Of a stretch of 64,000 nt of DNA, positions 18,255 through 26,903 are shown piece after piece; within the stretch, counting starts at the first letter, position 1; each line of letters begins with the position of its first letter. The DNA comes from CAYVOV01 sp964453525 (GTDB lineage: Bacteria; Chloroflexota; Dehalococcoidia; Dehalococcoidales; UBA2162). The stretch is from positions 28,680 to 92,679 of the forward strand of contig CAYVOV010000017.1 of the NCBI GenBank assembly GCA_964453525.1. The letters are read 5' to 3'. Below the pieces are notes generated by a model. It was not told where the DNA came from. It made no database searches and was given only the letters and a program-made list of their open reading frames with translations. Made by a program: the position numbers and the translations under genes.

Positions 18255-18452
18255 TGCTAGCAGATAGCATAATACACAACTGTGGAAATCCGGGTCTTTA
18301 AAGTGCCTGAAATTGTGGAAATTGGGTATATAAATAGTGACAGATTGGTACTAAATTGCCGAGAACGGTTGTTTATAATGGGCAAATGGAGAACAAACAC
18401 TCGAGACGTAGTAAGCAGGTTTATTAAGTACCAGAAAATAACTATCGAGCGA

Positions 18453-19148
18453 TTAGTGGTTGGGTCTTATGAACCGGTAACCTACACCCCGTTCAGTGAG
18501 GATAACTTTTGACATGTCTCCAAGGTAGTTGAGTTTGGAACGCAGGCGATAGATGTATTTCTTGATATAGCTGAAATCACTATCGTCTTCCAATCCCCAG
18601 ACCTTTCCCAGAAGAAAGCTATGGGTAAGGACTCTACCTTCGTTTTTAACCAGTGTCGCCAGTAAATTATATTCTATGGGAGTCAGGTTGAGTCGTTTCC
18701 CTGAAAGGAAGACTTCACGCCTGGCGAAATCGACAGACAGCTCATTTCCTATATTGACTATTTCCTGATTCTGGAAGCCATTCCCATCAATACGGCGGAG
18801 CAGCGCCCTTATCTTGGCCAGAAATTCGATGGGATTGAAAGGCTTCATGATATACTCATCAGCCCCCATTTCCAGTTCCTTGGCTCTCTCCAAGGGGTTG
18901 AGTTCATCAGTAATAATAAGCAAGGCAACATCGGAAAATTCACGTATTTCCCTGACTAAATCCAGAGTCGACATATCAGGTAAAGAAGAATTAACAAGGA
19001 CGAGTTCAGGTGACTCTTCCTCCACCAATTCTATTCCCCGGTGCCCCTTATCAGTCACTATTACGTTAACGTTCGGATATCTCACCTGCAGGCAGAAAGA
19101 AATATCTTTGACAATTTCTTGGTCATTATCGATAACCAGTACCTTCAA
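18453..19148 (-). CDS. OmpR/PhoB-type response regulator lacking the phospho-acceptor Asp
   Basis: A 231-residue regulator: receiver domain (1-120) and winged-helix DNA-binding domain (130-229; LTPIEYNLLATLVKNEGRVLT, ending ERGVGYRF). The acidic pair (IDND) and the Lys in MKPF are kept, but the phosphorylation site reads LVLVNSSLPD, so Asn53 replaces Asp. It is probably controlled by something other than phosphorylation. No partner kinase adjoins it. The start is a TTG behind GAGAGG. Confidence 0.88.
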   Translation of the reverse strand: MKVLVIDNDQEIVKDISFCLQVRYPNVNVIVTDKGHRGIELVEEESPELVLVNSSLPDMSTLDLVREIREFSDVALLIITDELNPLERAKELEMGADEYIMKPFNPIEFLAKIRALLRRIDGNGFQNQEIVNIGNELSVDFARREVFLSGKRLNLTPIEYNLLATLVKNEGRVLTHSFLLGKVWGLEDDSDFSYIKKYIYRLRSKLNYLGDMSKVILTERGVGYRFIRPNH

Positions 19149-19413
19149 ACTTGTTGTCCTCTCGGTAAAACCGTTTCGTATGGATATAAAATCCGTTTAT
19201 TATCTTTTTGTAAGTTTAAACAATTTATCTGGACAAGACATATGACTTTTGTTATATACAATGCCGGGCATGGCAAAATGAGCTGAAGCGGTCGCACGAC
19301 TTTAGATATGTCCAGTGAGAACTATCAGAAATCTCTAAATGGTAATACTTCAAAAGCGTGATATCAGGCATGAGCTAGGGACTCAATAGCCTGATATGGG
19401 ATGAAGTGTCGGT

Positions 19414-19605
19414 TTACGCGCCCAAGCTGGCGAGGAGATTTGCGACATCCTCTCGGCGAAACATCTGCTCACCGCGATGAGTAGTATGGCACGACTTTAT
19501 AATTCCCGAACTCGCCCACAGCTTTACTGTACTGACATCAGTACCCAGAAGCCAGGCCACATCTTCTATACTTATAGTTTTGATTTTCATCCTGTTTCGC
19601 AGCAT
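19414..19605 (-). CDS. Excisionase/MerR-type helix-turn-helix protein
   Basis: 63 residues from the ATG at 19605 (AAGGGGGA upstream). It is a minimal winged-helix: ISIEDVAWLLGTDVSTVKLWASSGIIKS followed by a wing and FRREDVANLLASLG. Such proteins bind DNA as small regulators or excisionases. No integrase is nearby, so a regulator is more likely. A related protein is at 30236-30442. Confidence 0.65.
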   Translation of the reverse strand: MLRNRMKIKTISIEDVAWLLGTDVSTVKLWASSGIIKSCHTTHRGEQMFRREDVANLLASLGA

Positions 19606-19860
19606 TGTTAAATTCCCCCTTTTATGAGCCTGTATAACCACTATAGCCTAATTCACCGCTCAATCAATCATTCTATTGGGCTAATTTCATTATCCAAAGG
19701 TATATAATCTGAGTATCCAACAAGACCAGTATTGCACCTTTACGGGCAGCCAGTACATAAGTATTAAGCCTGATAAAAAGGAAGGGAGGCTTTCGCCCCC
19801 CATAAATAATATAACAAAGGTCTTACCGGGCTTCTAACCGCTATTGTTCATTTGGTCAAT

Positions 19861-20382
19861 TTAAGCAATAGAGATAATACCGTTTTTGATGGCAGTAACC
19901 ACCGCTCCGGTACGGTCACTGGCATTCAGTTTAGTCATGATTCTCCGCATGAAAATCTTGACGGTATTAACGCTAATTCCGAGCTCATGCGCTATCCGTT
20001 TATTGGCGAAGCCTTGAGACACATAACGAAGGATTTCTACCTCTCTGGCGGTCAGCGGTTCCGCTAAGGCCGTAACTTCTTTATCCGTATCTTGCTGCAG
20101 ATTTGAGAACTCTTCAACGAAGAACTGATTAAACAGTCTCTTGCCACGTCTTCTCCCCATCACCCATACCATAAGTAATCCGGCAATCGCCACCGGCGAC
20201 ACAATCATTGTGTCAACGTCCAGCGATATCATTATGACTACTATAACGAGAACGGCAAAGAGCATAAAAACAATGTTGAGGTCCCACATTGCTATATTCG
20301 TTCTGCTTCTCGCCATCTTTGTGGCCAGCTGTTCCAGCTCCGGGTCTGATTGCTCAGTATCTCTGGTTTTGACGGTATTCAT
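19861..20382 (-). CDS. Membrane-anchored LuxR-type regulator
   Basis: 173 residues: two membrane helices (about 33-53 and 58-77; LNIVFMLFAVLVIVVIMI, then IVSPVAIAGLLMVWVM), a linker, and a C-terminal GerE helix-turn-helix (LTAREVEILRYVSQGFANKRIAHELG, then VNTVKIFMRRIM). Having the DNA-binding domain tethered to the membrane with no recognisable sensor domain is unusual but recurs in Chloroflexota. Its target is unknown. Confidence 0.75.
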   Translation of the reverse strand: MNTVKTRDTEQSDPELEQLATKMARSRTNIAMWDLNIVFMLFAVLVIVVIMISLDVDTMIVSPVAIAGLLMVWVMGRRRGKRLFNQFFVEEFSNLQQDTDKEVTALAEPLTAREVEILRYVSQGFANKRIAHELGISVNTVKIFMRRIMTKLNASDRTGAVVTAIKNGIISIA

Positions 20383-20942
20383 GATATCTATTCTTCTTTA
20401 CCTGTCCTAATAGGAATAGTAATACTACCCGGCTGGGTTACAAATGAAAGATGAAAATCTGTTGTTTTTTTATACTACTATCCTCATGGGCTATTATTTC
20501 TTTAATTATTGCCCACAGTTAAAAACAAAAGTACTATATACACTCTATGAAGTAAAAGCTTCATTGTCAACTTATTTCGAATCGTTCTGACTCGTGTTTT
20601 TTGGGATTATCTACATTTCGAGCCTTTTGGCTCACATAAACTATACTCGTGATACTATCATGGCTACTGTACAGTTATATCACTTCTCTCCAGTATTAAT
20701 CTGATATGCCTGCTTTTTATATAATTTGGTCACCAACAATCCACTCAATTTCCACCAAACCAGGCACCCGTAAGACCTGGATTACCACCTTCTTGTGTTA
20801 TGTTATGACACAGAGTTAGAGTAATGCATTATGAATTGATTTCGTTGCCTGGATAATTATTCTGGAATCACTGGTAGATATATCATGTGATTTTATAAAA
20901 GTCATGTAGGCTCAAGAAAAGGTATTATAGGAGAGGAACCAT
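20383..20942. other. Intergenic region, no gene seen
   Basis: 560 A/T-rich bases between divergent genes. No open frame or structured RNA can be supported; promoters for both neighbours are presumably here. Confidence 0.4.
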
Positions 20943-21407
20943 ATGTTTTTCAGGAATGTAATACTTTCAGTAGTGGTAGTGGCTCTGCTTATGCCCCTTG
21001 CATTTTGCTCAGGCGCCGCATTCCCCAAATACGCATTAAGCTGTTATCCGTGCTCCAATCCGGAGATTAACGTAGAGAGCTACGTGGCGTGTTATTTAGA
21101 ATTAGACTGGGACGATGCAGATGAAGCGCCAGGGCCTCGCTTAGCCGGGGGTGATGAAGCCGTATGGGTATTCAAATACGTTATAACCAACACAGGTGAT
21201 GCCACACTGGAGAACATCACACTCGAAGATAGCATCTTAGGAACCATTGCCCTGCCGAGAACCACCCTGCTTCCTGGAGAATCAATGGAAGTTACCGTCG
21301 GACCGTATGCAGCTCTCTACGGAGAGATTACTCAGGAAGCCACAGTCACCGGTGAATATGGCGGAGCAGTATATTCGGACACCGACCTCATTTATTACTA
21401 TCAATAG
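20943..21407 (+). CDS. Exported protein with a DUF11/CARDB-like beta domain
   Basis: 154 residues. A signal sequence (FFRNVILSVVVVALLMPLAFCSGAA) is followed by a short Cys-containing segment and an immunoglobulin-like repeat domain with VFKYVITNTGDATLENITLED and LLPGESMEVTVG, typical of DUF11-like domains in surface proteins. The segment LAFC is not a good lipobox, so secretion rather than lipidation is preferred. AGGAGAGG precedes the ATG. It is followed by a strong hairpin. Confidence 0.6.
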   Translation: MFFRNVILSVVVVALLMPLAFCSGAAFPKYALSCYPCSNPEINVESYVACYLELDWDDADEAPGPRLAGGDEAVWVFKYVITNTGDATLENITLEDSILGTIALPRTTLLPGESMEVTVGPYAALYGEITQEATVTGEYGGAVYSDTDLIYYYQ

Positions 21408-21492
21408 AAATCATACTATTGATGTTTGTGACCGGAGTAAAGATACCATAACGAAAGATAAATAGAAGACATCCAACCAGATAGTTAGGGGA

Positions 21493-21536
21493 AGATTTCG
21501 GCGATGTACGGCTGACTGCCGGCGTCGCCGAAATCT
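21493..21536 (+). terminator. Hairpin terminator
   Basis: AGATTTCGGCGAT pairs with GTCGCCGAAATCT over 12-13 bp, shortly after the exported-protein gene. The T-tract is weak. Confidence 0.6.
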
Positions 21537-21629
21537 TTACAATCTATTACGCGCCATATTGCACCGGCTCCCCGTGCTCAGTTTAGATAAAACAGGTTAT
21601 TTCACTTTATTGCACAATAAAGCCCCGGG

Positions 21630-22883
21630 TTAACTGTAGACTCCGTATTCCTTGGTAAAGTCTATCATCGCGTGGAGGTTTTCCGGTGTAGCCTCATCGG
21701 GAACAACTCTGGGGCATACGACAAGGCCTCCATCTTTACCGACGACATCAATTAGTTTTTTACAGTAATCTTTCACCTCACCGACGGTGCCGGCTGTAAG
21801 CAATGAGCCGGGAACGTTTCCCCTGATACATATATGGTTGTTCAGCACTTCTTTTGCCCGGAAAATATCTGTGGAATCAAAGTGCGCCATGAGTTTTGCC
21901 CTTGGCAGTTCCAGCAGGTACTCCAGGCGCATTGTCCAGTCACCTTCGAAGAAAATACAAGGCACCATGCCCTTATCGATTACGGCCAGGATGACCGTCT
22001 TCAGTCCGGGCCAGTAGAACTCCTCGAATTGTTTCAGTGACATGAAGCCGTCTGAACCGCGGTGGGTAGCCATGAAGACCCTGGGGCTATCGGTTCTCTG
22101 AGGCATCGATGCTATGCGCGCCAGCGAACTTTCCAGGAACGAGTCGATTAACTCATGAAGTTTGTCCGGCTGCCGGAACATATCCAGCATTGTGCCCGGC
22201 ATTCCCCGGAGATTATTCATAACCTGGTCAAAGGGGGCTCCTCCGGCTCCCATACCACCAATCGGAAAACCGAGCTTTTTTATCTCCTCATGCAAATCCG
22301 GCATGGTCTTTCGCCATGCAATCGACTCCCGTCCCGCTTGCTGTAACCGCTCGATTGCAGCAGCCACTTCCGGTTGGGCAAGCGTTTCGGCGAGTGTCAT
22401 TGCTCCGAAGTAACCGTAACCCATCGCGGATAATTTCGGCAGCTTGTCGAACGGTTCCATCGCTCCTATGATTCGCGGCAGATAGACCCTGAGGATAAAA
22501 TCGGTGGGATCATGGAGAAGAAGGTCGTATTCGTCAGGTTTCATCCACTCGCCTTCGATTGCCTGGTTGGCGTGGTAGGGAGAAACGCCGTAGCCGGGCC
22601 ACCTAATCGTCTTCGGGTCCAGTATTTCCATTGCTTTTCCTGGGGCAAGAGCCTGAACGTAAAAGAGGGAGTCCGGCTGAAAGTCCATCAGCGTCTTTTT
22701 AACGGCTTCCAGCCATTTGTCAGGCTCATAATATACAACCGAAGCGGGCACTCCCGCATACTTGGCCGGGAAATAGCCGAATGACATATCTATCGGTACG
22801 CGGTCGGGTATATCCAGACGTACGGCATCGTTTACTCTTTTGTTTCTCTCCTGATACAATTGTTCGGCTGTTTTGTCTGCCAA
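21630..22883 (-). CDS. Uroporphyrinogen-decarboxylase-like (URO-D family) protein
   Basis: A 417-residue URO-D superfamily TIM barrel. In anaerobes such proteins often act as methyltransferases with corrinoid or thiol partners (MtaA/CmuA type) rather than in haem synthesis. Marks: RVPIDMSFGYFPAKYAG near the start, GGMGAGGAPFDQV, FFEGDWTMRLEYL and the late CIRGNVPGSLL. I start it at a TTG (22881-22883) preceded by GGGAGG; the frame upstream codes unrelated sequence over a terminator. Its own promoter is likely, since it follows the terminator of the preceding gene. The true reaction is unknown. Confidence 0.78.
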   Translation of the reverse strand: MADKTAEQLYQERNKRVNDAVRLDIPDRVPIDMSFGYFPAKYAGVPASVVYYEPDKWLEAVKKTLMDFQPDSLFYVQALAPGKAMEILDPKTIRWPGYGVSPYHANQAIEGEWMKPDEYDLLLHDPTDFILRVYLPRIIGAMEPFDKLPKLSAMGYGYFGAMTLAETLAQPEVAAAIERLQQAGRESIAWRKTMPDLHEEIKKLGFPIGGMGAGGAPFDQVMNNLRGMPGTMLDMFRQPDKLHELIDSFLESSLARIASMPQRTDSPRVFMATHRGSDGFMSLKQFEEFYWPGLKTVILAVIDKGMVPCIFFEGDWTMRLEYLLELPRAKLMAHFDSTDIFRAKEVLNNHICIRGNVPGSLLTAGTVGEVKDYCKKLIDVVGKDGGLVVCPRVVPDEATPENLHAMIDFTKEYGVYS

Positions 22884-22922
22884 TGTTTCCCTCCCGCTTT
22901 TTAAAAAGCAATAACGTTTATC

Positions 22923-22951
22923 ATAGTAGTGCTTCTTATACAGTATTTCAA
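22923..22951 (-). promoter_or_regulatory. Candidate promoter for the URO-D-like gene (TTGAAA-17-TACTAT)
   Basis: On the minus strand, TTGAAA (22946-22951) and TACTAT (22923-22928) are 17 bases apart, between the preceding terminator and the TTG start. Confidence 0.5.
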
Positions 22952-22978
22952 GGTTCGGAGCGATAATGCAGAGGTGAT

Positions 22979-23040
22979 AAAAAACCGGGCGACCACCTTT
23001 CCTTCCTGCACCTCGTGCCGCTCTTCCAGGCGGTCGCCCC
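22979..23040 (-). terminator. Rho-independent terminator of the solute-binding gene
   Basis: GGGGCGACC and GGTCGCCC form the base of a long stem, and six U follow on the minus strand (22979-22984). It lies 45 bases after the solute-binding gene's stop. Confidence 0.75.
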
Positions 23041-23085
23041 ATTTACCTTTTTAAAAAGCGATGTAGCACCGCTCCGTCATAGCAT

Positions 23086-24870
23086 TTATCTGGTTCCTGT
23101 CATCTTCTCCTTCAAATCCTGGTCGACCCAGGCATATTGAATCCAGAATTTTGATATCCCTTCACCATAGTAGTTCTTGAGCCAGGGCTGCCAGACGCGG
23201 AATCCCCACGGAGCCGGCAGCTGGATTAGGAAAGCGTTCTCCAGGATATAAGGTACTATATCCCTGAATGCCTTGTCAGCAGCGGGGTAATTTACCATCA
23301 CGTTTTCTGCCTGCTTCTCGTAGGCTGCCTCAATGACAGGGTCGGTTCCCGGCGGGTCATTGACATGACTGATGTTAAAGACGTTCGGACCACGGTAGTA
23401 GCCGAGACTGTACCTGACGAAGAGGTCAGCGTTTCCACCGGAGAAAATACTGTGGGTCATCAGCAGGTCTTCTTCCTGGTGCCGCGCCCAGCGACCTGTC
23501 CATGCGGAGGGTTCATTGACATCAATCTCAACATCTATGCCCACATCAGCCCAGTAAGCCTTCAGTAATTCTGCTGCCTGGGTATGATCGGTTTGGCTAC
23601 TTATCACCAAACTTGTCTTGAATCCGTCAGGGTAACCTGCTTCTGCCAGGAACTGCCTGGCTTTTTCTGGATTGTATCCGTACATTTCCTGGACTATCTC
23701 GGGCTGCTCTTCCAGCGGGATATGAACAGTCGGGTTGAACCTCGACGCCGGGCTGTACAGGAAGTCCGCCTGGCCATCATAGAGGTCTTCCACGATCTCC
23801 GGATGGTTGATAGCCAGCATCATTGCCTGGCGCACTTTCTTTTTCGAGAAAGGCTTCTCCGGCATATCAACCCTGCCGCCGACATGTATCGGGTATAAAA
23901 CCGTCTGGCGTTTCTGCATATCGGGGTTGGTAGTCAGCAGGGTCTCCGTGTCTTCACGTGTTAATATTTCAGTTGTCCAGTCAGCCTTACCGGTCCTCAA
24001 CGCCGCCAGCCGCGTCGAAAGGTCAGGCACGATGAGGTAATCTATATTATCAATGTAAGGCAACTGGTCTCCCTCGCCGCGACCACATGGATTCTTATCC
24101 CAGTAATTGTCATTCCTGATGTATTTGGCGACGCTGCCCGGGGTAAAGTCGTTCAGGATAAAGGGTCCCGTCCCCACCTGGTCCTGCCACTCATTGCTGG
24201 TGCCGTATTTATCCAGCATCTCCTTTGGCCAGACGAACTGGCTGCCTCCGCCACCCATTATCCAGAGGTAACCGGTGGTGGCTGCTACCGGGGTATTGAC
24301 CGTTATTTCCCACGGGCCTGTCCTCTCTACGGTTGTATTTTGTATCAATGCCGGTTCGGAAGAATTGACCCATGACGACTCCGTATCCCTGAGATACTCA
24401 ATACTATAGGCAACGTCTTCAGCAGTCATTTCCCGCCCGTTTACCAGCTGGCTGGCTTCAAAGTCCGGGTGATAGGCAAAATGCACACCCTGACGTATCT
24501 TGAGTTTCCAGACACCTACCTCAGGAGCTTCCCAGCTTTCGGCGAGCTGACCAATTACATATTTAAACTCGGGAACGCCTTCACCGAAATCGCCCTCTCC
24601 GGTGCCGGCCGATCCTCTGGTCCGGTCCAAACCCAGTATTTGCTCCAGGACGAGGCCACCCTGCTGGACACTCCTTGGCAATGCGGCAGCTCCGAAAACA
24701 GTGAGATCGGTGGGGGTGATGATGGTAAGCTTACCGCCGTATTGCGGTTCATCGGTTCCGACAGGGCCTCCTTCTTCCTCCTCACCAGCTGGACCGCATG
24801 ATGCCAACACGAGAGCGATGACCATCAGGCAGCTTATCAATATCCAGGTAATCTTTTTTGTGACTCCCAT
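23086..24870 (-). CDS. ABC transporter solute-binding lipoprotein, family 5
   Basis: A 594-residue lipoprotein read from the ATG at 24870 (GGAGAGG upstream). Signal MGVTKKITWILISCLMVIALVLAS ends at lipobox Cys25. The linker is short and acidic. The binding fold shows AESWEAPEVGVWKLKIRQGVHFAYH, QVGTGPFILNDFTPGSV and PEKARQFLAEAGYPDGFKT, all family-5 marks. No membrane or ATPase subunit is adjacent. Its promoter and hairpin leader mirror those of the orphan at 8757-10538, suggesting joint control. Confidence 0.88.
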   Translation of the reverse strand: MGVTKKITWILISCLMVIALVLASCGPAGEEEEGGPVGTDEPQYGGKLTIITPTDLTVFGAAALPRSVQQGGLVLEQILGLDRTRGSAGTGEGDFGEGVPEFKYVIGQLAESWEAPEVGVWKLKIRQGVHFAYHPDFEASQLVNGREMTAEDVAYSIEYLRDTESSWVNSSEPALIQNTTVERTGPWEITVNTPVAATTGYLWIMGGGGSQFVWPKEMLDKYGTSNEWQDQVGTGPFILNDFTPGSVAKYIRNDNYWDKNPCGRGEGDQLPYIDNIDYLIVPDLSTRLAALRTGKADWTTEILTREDTETLLTTNPDMQKRQTVLYPIHVGGRVDMPEKPFSKKKVRQAMMLAINHPEIVEDLYDGQADFLYSPASRFNPTVHIPLEEQPEIVQEMYGYNPEKARQFLAEAGYPDGFKTSLVISSQTDHTQAAELLKAYWADVGIDVEIDVNEPSAWTGRWARHQEEDLLMTHSIFSGGNADLFVRYSLGYYRGPNVFNISHVNDPPGTDPVIEAAYEKQAENVMVNYPAADKAFRDIVPYILENAFLIQLPAPWGFRVWQPWLKNYYGEGISKFWIQYAWVDQDLKEKMTGTR

Positions 24871-24958
24871 ATTCCTCTCCTTTACGATAAAAGGAACTTG
24901 CATAAATTCGACTTTTTAAACCGTGTCAGGTATGCAAATAATATCGCATCCTTAGATT

Positions 24959-24976
24959 TCACCAAAATTGTCTCAA
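24959..24976 (-). other. Possible 5-codon leader peptide (MRQFW)
   Basis: A strong ribosome site (AAGGAGG, within 24981-24990) lies upstream of TTG AGA CAA TTT TGG TGA in the leader of the solute-binding gene. The strong site has no other gene to serve. Confidence 0.3.
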
Positions 24977-25015
24977 GAGTGCACCTCCTTATCGGGAGCT
25001 TAAGAAATATTCCAT

Positions 25016-25057
25016 TTACCCCAAAAGTCAGGCGATGAGAACCGGTTCTCGGGGTAA
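25016..25057 (-). other. Nested palindromes in the leader (possible structured RNA)
   Basis: TTACCCC and GGGGTAA (7 bp) enclose a perfect 14-bp palindrome, GAGAACCGGTTCTC, at 25037-25050. Just upstream on the minus strand lies GGTGGTATTACC, which loosely resembles the GGTGGNACC core of T-box leaders. The full T-box architecture was not established. Confidence 0.4.
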
Positions 25058-25160
25058 TACCACCATCCTGTGACTGTATATTCTATTAACTTCTCCTCCT
25101 GTCTACCATATCCAATTCCGTATCTCTTTGTGTATAATGATTTTACTTTCTCTTACTCTA

Positions 25161-25212
25161 AATAAAAATAGGCATCAGCGATCGCTGGATATTTCAGCGG
25201 TCTGCAAATGCC
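25161..25212 (-). terminator. Attenuator-like hairpin, paralogous to 10579-10625
   Basis: On the minus strand, GGCATTTGC pairs with GCTGATGCC with an inner CCGCTG/CAGCG pair, then TATTTTTATT. It is downstream of the promoter and about 290 bases before the start codon. The outer stem sequence is nearly the same as in the leader of the other orphan solute-binding gene. Confidence 0.55.
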
Positions 25213-25292
25213 CCTGCCCTGCAATGCATATTTTCGCTACTTCATAAATAGTAGGCGATTTTCTGGATTATCTACATTTTCCTGTTTGGTGG

Positions 25293-25321
25293 AGTATATT
25301 CTCAAATCAATTATTTGTCAA
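25293..25321 (-). promoter_or_regulatory. Sigma70-type promoter, TTGACA-17-TATACT
   Basis: TTGACA (25316-25321) and TATACT (25293-25298) on the minus strand, 17 bases apart; the same hexamers and spacing as the promoter at 10689-10717. Confidence 0.72.
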
Positions 25322-25378
25322 TAGATAAAAAAGTGGGTTCTGTTTGCATTTGGTTGTTTTTCTTTGCCTCACCCCTTG

Positions 25379-25533
25379 CCCCTCTCCGGCCTGAACCATT
25401 GAGAATTGTTGAAAAGCATTTAAGGCCGGAGAGGGGAGAAATATAGAGAGGGGGCAGAGCCTCCTCTCTCAAACTCCTTCCCCCTCAAACAATAATATAA
25501 TATCGACAATAAACGGGTACTGTTTGAGGGGGA
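25379..25533. repeat. Two adjacent imperfect inverted repeats (MITE/REP-like)
   Basis: First pair: CCCCTCTCCGGCCT at 25379 and AGGCCGGAGAGGGG at 25423. Second pair: TTCCCCCTCAAACA at 25478 and TGTTTGAGGGGGA at 25521. They lie between the HdrB-like gene's stop and the solute-binding promoter. No transposase is present. Confidence 0.55.
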
Positions 25534-25616
25534 TAAAGGGGGTGACAAATTTATACCGACCAAAACTGAATAGTACCATAAATGGTTAGCCTTGTAAGGT
25601 GAAACAAGATTCGGTT

Positions 25617-26537
25617 TTATACCATTGAGGCCGACCAAGCCGCCGTGGGTTTACCGGTTACTGCCTCCAGTAACAATGTACCAAGCATGAGCACCTTTTG
25701 GCCTGCGCTATCAAGGTTGCGACGGCATTCAAGACAAGGCGTTACGATATAGTCAAGTTTATTATCCTTAGCTATTTTGATGACCTCGTGTAGTCCTTTA
25801 GGCGAAGCTTGACAGCATATGTTGTTGGGAAGGTCCATTACCTCCAGGCCCTCAATGCGGTCGACCCAGGAGTGGTAGGTTTCAAAGTCGAAATTAAAAT
25901 TAGGGTTCATCGCTTTCTTGAAACCCAAGCAACCACGGTAGTAGCCTACCCTGGCCGGTTCTACTACCTTGAGCTTTTTAACCTTTTTCAAAGGTTCAGT
26001 CAGGAGATCCAGTCCATATCCGACGGTCATCTCGGTACTTCTGGTGTCTGCGTACTGCGACAGAGCAGCACACATGTGGCAGAACTGGAATACATGCTTA
26101 GCCCCTAACTTCCTGGCTTCTTCGATGTTTCTCTCAGCCAGACTTTTCACCTTGGATACCGCATCGTCCCATTCATCGGGAGTCGCCCTGCCTAAAATGG
26201 TCCAACCACAGCAGTATCTCGTAGGCAGCAGGTTGTATTCTATTCCCAGCGCATTAAGTAACTGAAAATAAGGGCCAAGCGCTACAGGTCCAGATAGACC
26301 TGAGTTGGCGCAACCATCAACTACCACGTTCTCCGCCCCGCGAGTCGGTTTAGCGCCAATCTTCTGAAGATTCATAGCCCTAGTCCGGTGGACAGAGTAA
26401 GGGAGTTCGCCCCGCTCCAGGTTTTCCCACACCCTGTCCGAAGACCAGGAGTCCACAGGCTCACCAAACCACTTTTCATCGAACCATCTACCCCATCCCC
26501 ATTTGTACATCGGTGTTTTAGCTAATCTTTTATCCAT
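25617..26537 (-). CDS. Heterodisulfide-reductase subunit-B-like (CCG-domain) protein
   Basis: A 306-residue protein with two cysteine-rich 'CCG' domains. First: NSGL, RYCCGWT near 110, then CHMC near 155. Second: YRGCLGFKK, NNICCQAS, PCLECRRN. In HdrB and glycolate-oxidase GlpC/LutA-type proteins these bind a non-cubane Fe-S cluster and handle thiol/disulfide or quinone electron transfer. HdrA and HdrC partners are not in the window, so the electron partners are unknown. AAGGAG precedes the ATG. Confidence 0.75.
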   Translation of the reverse strand: MDKRLAKTPMYKWGWGRWFDEKWFGEPVDSWSSDRVWENLERGELPYSVHRTRAMNLQKIGAKPTRGAENVVVDGCANSGLSGPVALGPYFQLLNALGIEYNLLPTRYCCGWTILGRATPDEWDDAVSKVKSLAERNIEEARKLGAKHVFQFCHMCAALSQYADTRSTEMTVGYGLDLLTEPLKKVKKLKVVEPARVGYYRGCLGFKKAMNPNFNFDFETYHSWVDRIEGLEVMDLPNNICCQASPKGLHEVIKIAKDNKLDYIVTPCLECRRNLDSAGQKVLMLGTLLLEAVTGKPTAAWSASMV

Positions 26538-26903
26538 TTTCTCTCCTTTTTATTTAAACCAGCGTTTTGATCAGTTCATTGGTAATTGCACACGAGAAAA
26601 TATTTCAAAACCCAATAAATCAATCATATTCGTAACCAATTACCCATAATTTATGTTATTAGATCTTTATACTCTATACTATACCCTAATTTCTCTAATA
26701 ACATGAGTCGAACTCCCCCCGAAACGATGCTTTGTCTCGTTTAACTTATCTCCATTGTTGGTATGTCATGATTGCCCGAAAACGATTAAATAAGTGATGA
26801 AAGAGAAATTGAATTGACCAATCTCTCCCTGGCAAATATCACGTAAGATTGACCTGAAGAAGTCCAACCTATAAGATTTATTAGTATTTCACCCGGATAA
26901 TCT
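26538..26903. other. Divergent intergenic region, no gene seen
   Basis: A/T-rich region between divergent genes. Stretches such as TATACTCTATACTATA near 26668 may hold promoters, but none is clear. Confidence 0.35.

Noticed and set aside
22884..23042. N-terminal extension of the URO-D-like protein
   Set aside because: The extension runs through the preceding terminator hairpin, and a TTG with GGGAGG gives a family-like start.
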